NCBI GenBank assembly: GCA_964440115.1
Contig: CAYTPV010000003.1
Coordinates: forward strand, 124,001-188,000
DNA from: JAEWWD01 sp964440115
GTDB taxonomy: Bacteria > Bacillota > Clostridia > Christensenellales > CAG-138
Length of the DNA: 64,000 bases
Direction of reading: 5' to 3'
The notes beneath the pieces are model-generated. The model had not been told where the DNA came from, made no database searches, and saw nothing but the letters and a program-made list of their open reading frames with translations. Below are positions 59,810 to 64,000 of this stretch, one piece after another (within the stretch, counting starts at the first letter, position 1; the number at the start of each line of letters is the position of its first letter). The position numbers were made by a program, and so were the translations under genes.

Positions 59810-62800
59810 GATACCTTCTCCCTCAGCCTTGCATTGTGGATCATGTAATCGAGTATCTCAAATGCATACCTGTCCCCGGTCGCCTTCACTTTGATGAGGA
59901 TATCCTCCGCATTCGGGCAGGCGATGAGGGCCTTCGCAGCTTTTTGCCGCACCTGCCACTCACTGTCGTGCAGGCTTAAGGCGATGATATCTGCGTAGGT
60001 TTGCAAGTCGATGTCCCCCAATGCACTCACCGCTATGCTGCGCACTTCCCACCGCGAATCGGATATTAACGCCTTAATCCTTTCTGCAGCAGGTCGATAC
60101 TTGAGCTGCCCCAGCGTACGCACTGCGTCGATTACCGTATTGTAATCGGACGAATCCGCAAACGCGCAAATATCCTCCGCGAATTCTGAAAACTGCTCTA
60201 TGCCAATGCGCTTGATACAGATGCGCCGGACAAAAGAGTCCGGAGAACCTAACAGTGCCCTGTACAGGTCACGCTTGTCCCCTGTATAAGCTTTCAGCAC
60301 TTCCTGCAGGGAACGAAACGAAAGATTATGCACATAGCTGTGATCCATACAGATATCTACCATTTCGTTACGGCACGCAAGCAATGAAAGCGTAAGGAAG
60401 CCCTGATACTGCAGGTCCAAATCGGCCTTGCGATTATACATAATTCTTTTCACATTGGCGCCCAAGTTATGAAGCCTTAATTCGCCCACAAGCCGGATAA
60501 CCAGTATCAGGTCCAAAACGTTGCGTGTTTTGAGCCTTTTTTCTATGTTGCGTTTGAAGAAACGTGTACAGCAAAGCATACGGAAGGTCTGCCGTCGCTC
60601 CTCGCTCATTTCTAAAAGCAATTCGTTGACGATACCTAACCCGATGTTCGAAAAGAGCATTCGAGGGTTTACCACAGAGGAAAGACTTAGGGCTTGCCCG
60701 CTGCTTTGAAATTGATTGACCGCACCCAATATCTTGGCTTTGATCTTCTTCTTCGCACGCTCACGAACTGCCGATACCATGTGTATATTGAGGAGCACCA
60801 GGAGGAAATACACGATGATGGAAAGCAGGAACATGATCATGTAATTCAATACGGGCTGTATCGGAAACCATGTGGCAATCCTGGAAAAGGAGGTTTCATT
60901 CCACTTTGTCCAGAATACCTCGAACGGCGTGCGCCTCACAGCCTGCGCAGAGGCGATGGCGCCGAAAGTATCCTTTACGATGTAATAGGATTGCTTTAGC
61001 CTTTCATGATAAACGGGCGTGTCCCACTTCTCCCACCGGTACGGCCCCATGCTTACGGAAGCCGCGCCCTGCGGGGCGATGCCTATGTAAAAAGAGTCTA
61101 CCTCCTGTGGGGTTATGCCACTATTCCTATACATATCCCCGATTACATTTTTGGAGGAAGGATCCATGACGTTTAACATCAGCCAAGGGATGCGCAGTTC
61201 CACATGACCATCCCTCTCGCAAAAATCTGCGAGGGAATCATAATCTCCCGAGGCAGGGTTCGCATTGCCATAACGCAGTTTTCCGGTATCAATTGTGCGG
61301 AAAGGAATTACCGTGCCCGTCTCGGGCAGTTTCAATTCCTGGCTCAGTACCTGTGTAATCTGCGTAAATCTGCCCGTATCCGAGCTATTGCGTCCGGGTT
61401 CTTGTTTCATCATCCCGAGTTTTACTGCATACTGGTAGTAAGTTGCGTCGTAATAGGGATCTACAAGAACAGTGCTGTTCTCCTTACCGGACAGCATCAC
61501 CAAATAGTCCGCACCCTTATTGAATTTGGCGCCGTTATACGTTCTGTTTCCCTGCCCCGGAACAGTATCGATGGGGATATACACGGTCTCGTTTGCAAAG
61601 TCGTTTAATTCCGCCATCAGGTAGAGGAATTTTTCATCCGATTTTACTGAAAGCCGATAGCGGCCGTTTTCGGCCACTCGATCTGCTTCTTCCCATTCGG
61701 ATATATCGCCATCCACATTCACGGCTGTTGTTTTATTCCCAGGGTCGAACGAGAGCAGGCCGAAATTCTGCTCATTCGTCTGATAATCCATCCAATAAGC
61801 GCGCCTGTCCGCAAGGTCCAGGTCCATGGTGTTCCATGTGGTCTTGAACCATTCATCCTGCCACGAGAAAATCAGCGCACCCATGCACTGCTCAGAACGG
61901 ATATCTCCGATGAGCGAAGATAATATCCGCCCCTGCTGTACTTCATCGATATGCCCCTGGTTGTAGCCGGACACCGTATTTTCATGCGTAATTCCCCTTG
62001 AGGCTGGGATACCCACCTCGGCGACCAGCAGCGGCATGGAATGGTGGGCGTTCAGCTCTTCGAGATACGCCCGATAAGTGTTGGCTTTACCGTCTATTAA
62101 ATACTTCGTTTCATAACTGAAGAAATCGGGATAGTAGGGGTAAATGTGGTAGGATGCAAAAAAACCCGCTTCAAAATCACTCTTTGGAAGGATATGCTCA
62201 ACATCCACGCTTACGATGTCCTCATTCGGGTTGGGTTCGTTTGGATGCTTTAAAGGATCGGTCGTCACCCAGTTGCAAAGCGCGACAGGCCGCTGCTCGC
62301 TATAGCGTTCGGTTTCATAGCTTATCGCAATATCCGCCGTTTCCGCCAGAAAAGTCTCAAACGGCGACGCATCCGCCGTTCGCACATATTTGCCGTCGTA
62401 ACCCGTCCTTTCGGGATTGTTTTGATTCGTGCATGTCACGAAAGTCGGATTCCATTCTATACCCAGTATCCAGCCCAATACATAACCGGATACATCCGCC
62501 GTATAACTTCCCCCCGCCATTCCCGGCACTTTTTTGATCTCGGCTCTGCCGTGGATAATATCGACTGCGTTCTTTATATCTGCAGAAAAATCGTTGATGA
62601 TCTTCCCGTCCTGCGCATATGCGTCTTCATATTGCGCAATGTCTGCCTCGTTCAGGTATACGCCGTGCATGAGGTACAGCGGATTCTCAGAGGTTGTATT
62701 GAATTCCTTCAGCGCCTCATAAAACTCCGGCATCTGCAGCGTATACACGCGGATCGTATTCGCGTGCATATCGCTGATGTATTGAAACCAACGCAGGTAT

Positions 62801-63060
62801 TCTTCTTTGGTAATCGCAAATTCGCCGGGGTAGCTGCCCGGCTTGGCTGTTCCGATATTGACGCCCGCGACGAACATCTTGCTCCATCCGCGATGTCTGT
62901 CGTAAACCAAAAAATCCTTTCCCTGCGTTTTCGCTGGGTAAGAAACTCCAGTGCTGCTTTTATATTCAGAGCTGCTCTGAAACAGATATAGCTTGTTTCC
63001 AAAAAACAATATAAATAATGTTATAAAAAAAAGAACGTAACCCAAGATGACTTTTCTCAA
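59806..63060 (-). CDS. Membrane protein with extracellular glycosidase-like barrel, CBM9/DOMON-like domain and cytoplasmic HEAT repeats
   Basis: A 1084-residue protein. A membrane helix (about 7-22) leads to an external TIM-barrel domain at about 57-440, with candidate acid/base Glu202 in GIEWNP and nucleophile Glu348 in VAEVGIP, as in clan GH-A glycosidases. A beta-sandwich at about 447-690 follows, beginning VNVDGDISEWEEAD as in CBM9/DOMON domains. A second membrane helix is at about 738-760, then a basic cytoplasmic stretch (RERAKKKIKAK) and helical HEAT/PBS-lyase-type repeats to the end (SDYNTVIDAVRTLGQLKYRP, SRWEVRSIAVSALGDI, SEWQVRQKAAKALI). Translation starts at a TTG with AAGGAG nine bases upstream. 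It is co-translated with the glycosyltransferase, so trimming, binding or control of the nascent polysaccharide is likely. Confidence 0.85.
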   Translation of the reverse strand: MRKVILGYVLFFITLFILFFGNKLYLFQSSSEYKSSTGVSYPAKTQGKDFLVYDRHRGWSKMFVAGVNIGTAKPGSYPGEFAITKEEYLRWFQYISDMHANTIRVYTLQMPEFYEALKEFNTTSENPLYLMHGVYLNEADIAQYEDAYAQDGKIINDFSADIKNAVDIIHGRAEIKKVPGMAGGSYTADVSGYVLGWILGIEWNPTFVTCTNQNNPERTGYDGKYVRTADASPFETFLAETADIAISYETERYSEQRPVALCNWVTTDPLKHPNEPNPNEDIVSVDVEHILPKSDFEAGFFASYHIYPYYPDFFSYETKYLIDGKANTYRAYLEELNAHHSMPLLVAEVGIPASRGITHENTVSGYNQGHIDEVQQGRILSSLIGDIRSEQCMGALIFSWQDEWFKTTWNTMDLDLADRRAYWMDYQTNEQNFGLLSFDPGNKTTAVNVDGDISEWEEADRVAENGRYRLSVKSDEKFLYLMAELNDFANETVYIPIDTVPGQGNRTYNGAKFNKGADYLVMLSGKENSTVLVDPYYDATYYQYAVKLGMMKQEPGRNSSDTGRFTQITQVLSQELKLPETGTVIPFRTIDTGKLRYGNANPASGDYDSLADFCERDGHVELRIPWLMLNVMDPSSKNVIGDMYRNSGITPQEVDSFYIGIAPQGAASVSMGPYRWEKWDTPVYHERLKQSYYIVKDTFGAIASAQAVRRTPFEVFWTKWNETSFSRIATWFPIQPVLNYMIMFLLSIIVYFLLVLLNIHMVSAVRERAKKKIKAKILGAVNQFQSSGQALSLSSVVNPRMLFSNIGLGIVNELLLEMSEERRQTFRMLCCTRFFKRNIEKRLKTRNVLDLILVIRLVGELRLHNLGANVKRIMYNRKADLDLQYQGFLTLSLLACRNEMVDICMDHSYVHNLSFRSLQEVLKAYTGDKRDLYRALLGSPDSFVRRICIKRIGIEQFSEFAEDICAFADSSDYNTVIDAVRTLGQLKYRPAAERIKALISDSRWEVRSIAVSALGDIDLQTYADIIALSLHDSEWQVRQKAAKALIACPNAEDILIKVKATGDRYAFEILDYMIHNARLREKVS

Positions 63061-63284
63061 TTTGTTCTTCTCCTTAATCGTCTCAGAGCGTCTAAATTCC
63101 TTTTATCGAATGAAAATTATGAGAACTTAACAACATGTTTTTTATTTGATTTTTGCTGTTTTCGGTCTTTCACAATGATCTTCTTGAATAGACAACAATA
63201 TGCGTTGTATTTGGCTAACGAAGCGCTGATGAAAGGGACCTTGTACCGTTCGGCTAATTGTTTTACATCGAGCAATTATGTTAG

Positions 63285-63312
63285 AAAAAGCCCCTATTTT
63301 AGGGGCCTTTTT
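63285..63312. terminator. Terminator-like hairpin upstream of the glycosidase-HEAT gene
   Basis: AAAAAGCCCCTA and TAGGGGCCTTTTT form a stem with T-rich flanks on both strands. The gene it serves is not evident; it may end a leftward transcript of the small gene at 63451. Confidence 0.7.
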
Positions 63313-63450
63313 GTGCCATTAGTATGCGAAAATCCAGCTAATAAACATGAAACGGTTCATCAAAGCCCATAAAAGCTAGATAATTAGGGAATTTTTAATC
63401 TGCTCACAGTTATTAGCTGTCAACACAACCAGAGAAAACGTATTTATACC

Positions 63451-63558
63451 TTATCTTATGAAAATAAGGACATGCAGCGCATAGATGAAACCTGCAAAAA
63501 CTATTACTCCGATGGAAAAAGCAGCGAACGTCAGCCATGCCAACTTTTTCATATCCAT
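63451..63558 (-). CDS. Possible 35-residue single-helix membrane peptide
   Basis: Reads MDMKKLAWLTFAAF, then a continuous hydrophobic stretch and HVLIFIR at the end. GGGGA lies shortly before the start codons at 63558 and 63552, and a terminator follows at 63285-63312. It could be a small membrane protein or toxin-like peptide. Support is limited to the ribosome site and the clean hydrophobic helix. The rest of the gene-free region 63061-64000 shows only hairpins and the tRNA-tail repeat. Confidence 0.4.
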   Translation of the reverse strand: MDMKKLAWLTFAAFSIGVIVFAGFIYALHVLIFIR

Positions 63559-63899
63559 TCCCCATTCTTTGTCTTCGCATTACACCCAGCCTTTTGCCTG
63601 TACCACACTGGACTACGTTAAGCGTATAAAGTTCTATCAGAGAAAGGCCTTCAGAATCCCCCGCTGGTTCCTACCCAACATAACTCATTCATTTCCTTCA
63701 CCTTATGCCGCTGAAGTCCTCCCCGTTACTCTTGCCGGCTATGAATATACAATCAAGTTCAAACAGGCTGATGGCTCCTACAGGCAACCTTCTGCACCGC
63801 CAGGAGCGGAGAAGACGGCAAGCGCGGGAAATATTCCGCGAACAGTAGGTATCCATAAGTTACCGGAATTAGAAATAATAAATCGTGCCCTACAACAAA

Positions 63900-63971
63900 A
63901 ATCCGAAACCCTAGATGGTTTCGGATTCTCCGTTGGTATTCGGCGATTGGATTTAAACCAGCACCAGCCTT
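63900..63971 (-). repeat. Terminator hairpin plus antisense tRNA 3'-tail remnant, copy C
   Basis: The hairpin AATCCGAAACC/GGTTTCGGATT (63900-63927) is followed by TGGTATTCGGCG and ATTGGATTTAAACCAGC. On the minus strand this reads as a decayed T arm (GCTGG-TTTAAAT-CCAAT) and an ACCA end. Same order and spacing as copies A and B. Confidence 0.6.
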
Positions 63972-64000
63972 AATTGGACGCAGTGTCCTGCTTCTCTTTA

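Noticed and set aside
63485..63973. A 162-codon rightward open frame at the right end
   Set aside because: It has no ribosome site, its last third runs through the hairpin and tRNA-tail repeat, and the composition is not protein-like.

Overview
The window looks like chromosome of an anaerobic, spore-forming member of the Firmicutes (class Clostridia). It carries a YunB sporulation protein, a CPC_1213-like small protein, formate-tetrahydrofolate ligase, a monomeric [FeFe] hydrogenase, a butyrate-type acyl-CoA dehydrogenase/Etf operon and many TTG/GTG starts behind strong AGGAGG-type ribosome sites. No rRNA, phage, insertion sequence or CRISPR array is visible. The genus cannot be named from sequence alone.

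Layout. 0-4.0 kb: end of murA, corA, a ComEC-like metallo-beta-lactamase protein, yunB and a tRNA-Val with its own perfect terminator. 4.0-4.5 kb: a GC-rich repeat block containing pieces of the tRNA-Val 3' end. 4.5-8.0 kb: a very large GAF/multi-PAS histidine kinase. 8.4-17.4 kb: accessory genes, namely a truncated FMN-binding protein, a PfkB kinase with an altered motif, a sortase-anchored surface protein, a zinc-ribbon protein, a lipoprotein, a LytTR/GHKL two-component pair and a seven-repeat beta-propeller protein. 17.9-19.5 kb: an ECF sigma factor with two membrane-protein partners. 19.6-27.5 kb: a promoter, a probable cobalamin riboswitch and a tightly overlapping eight-gene late cobalamin operon (cbiA-cobT-cobU-cobS-cobC-cbiB-cobD-cbiP). 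27.6-34.5 kb: hydrogenase, YhhN-like protein, AraC regulator, esterase, small proteins, fhs and an SRPBCC protein.

34.9-39.5 kb is a leftward acyl-CoA dehydrogenase / etfB / etfA-crotonase fusion / nitroreductase operon. It is divergent from a MarR gene, and a 41-bp nested palindrome lies between the two promoters. 40.0-50.1 kb holds an SMP-30 protein and a leftward pentose operon: substrate-binding protein, ABC ATPase, two permeases, aldolase/4-epimerase, 3-epimerase, FGGY kinase and aldo-keto reductase. The three enzymes fit a route from L-xylulose to D-xylulose 5-phosphate. 50.6-56.6 kb has a SorC-family regulator divergent from a four-gene lipoate-dependent dehydrogenase complex (E1 alpha, E1 beta, E2, E3). 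TTGACAT-like palindromes at both promoters suggest one regulator may coordinate sugar uptake and the complex.

56.8-58.2 kb is a MarR-DegV pair whose promoter is bracketed by two FabT-like TTTGAA/TTCAAA boxes. 58.4-63.1 kb is a two-gene leftward unit: a processive family-2 glycosyltransferase, and a 1084-residue membrane protein that joins an extracellular glycosidase-like barrel to cytoplasmic HEAT repeats. Three dispersed repeats at 56.7, 58.3 and 63.9 kb each combine a terminator hairpin with an antisense tRNA 3' tail.

The strongest candidates for something undescribed are the EtfA-crotonase fusion, the glycosidase-HEAT/glycosyltransferase pair and the tRNA-tail repeat families.
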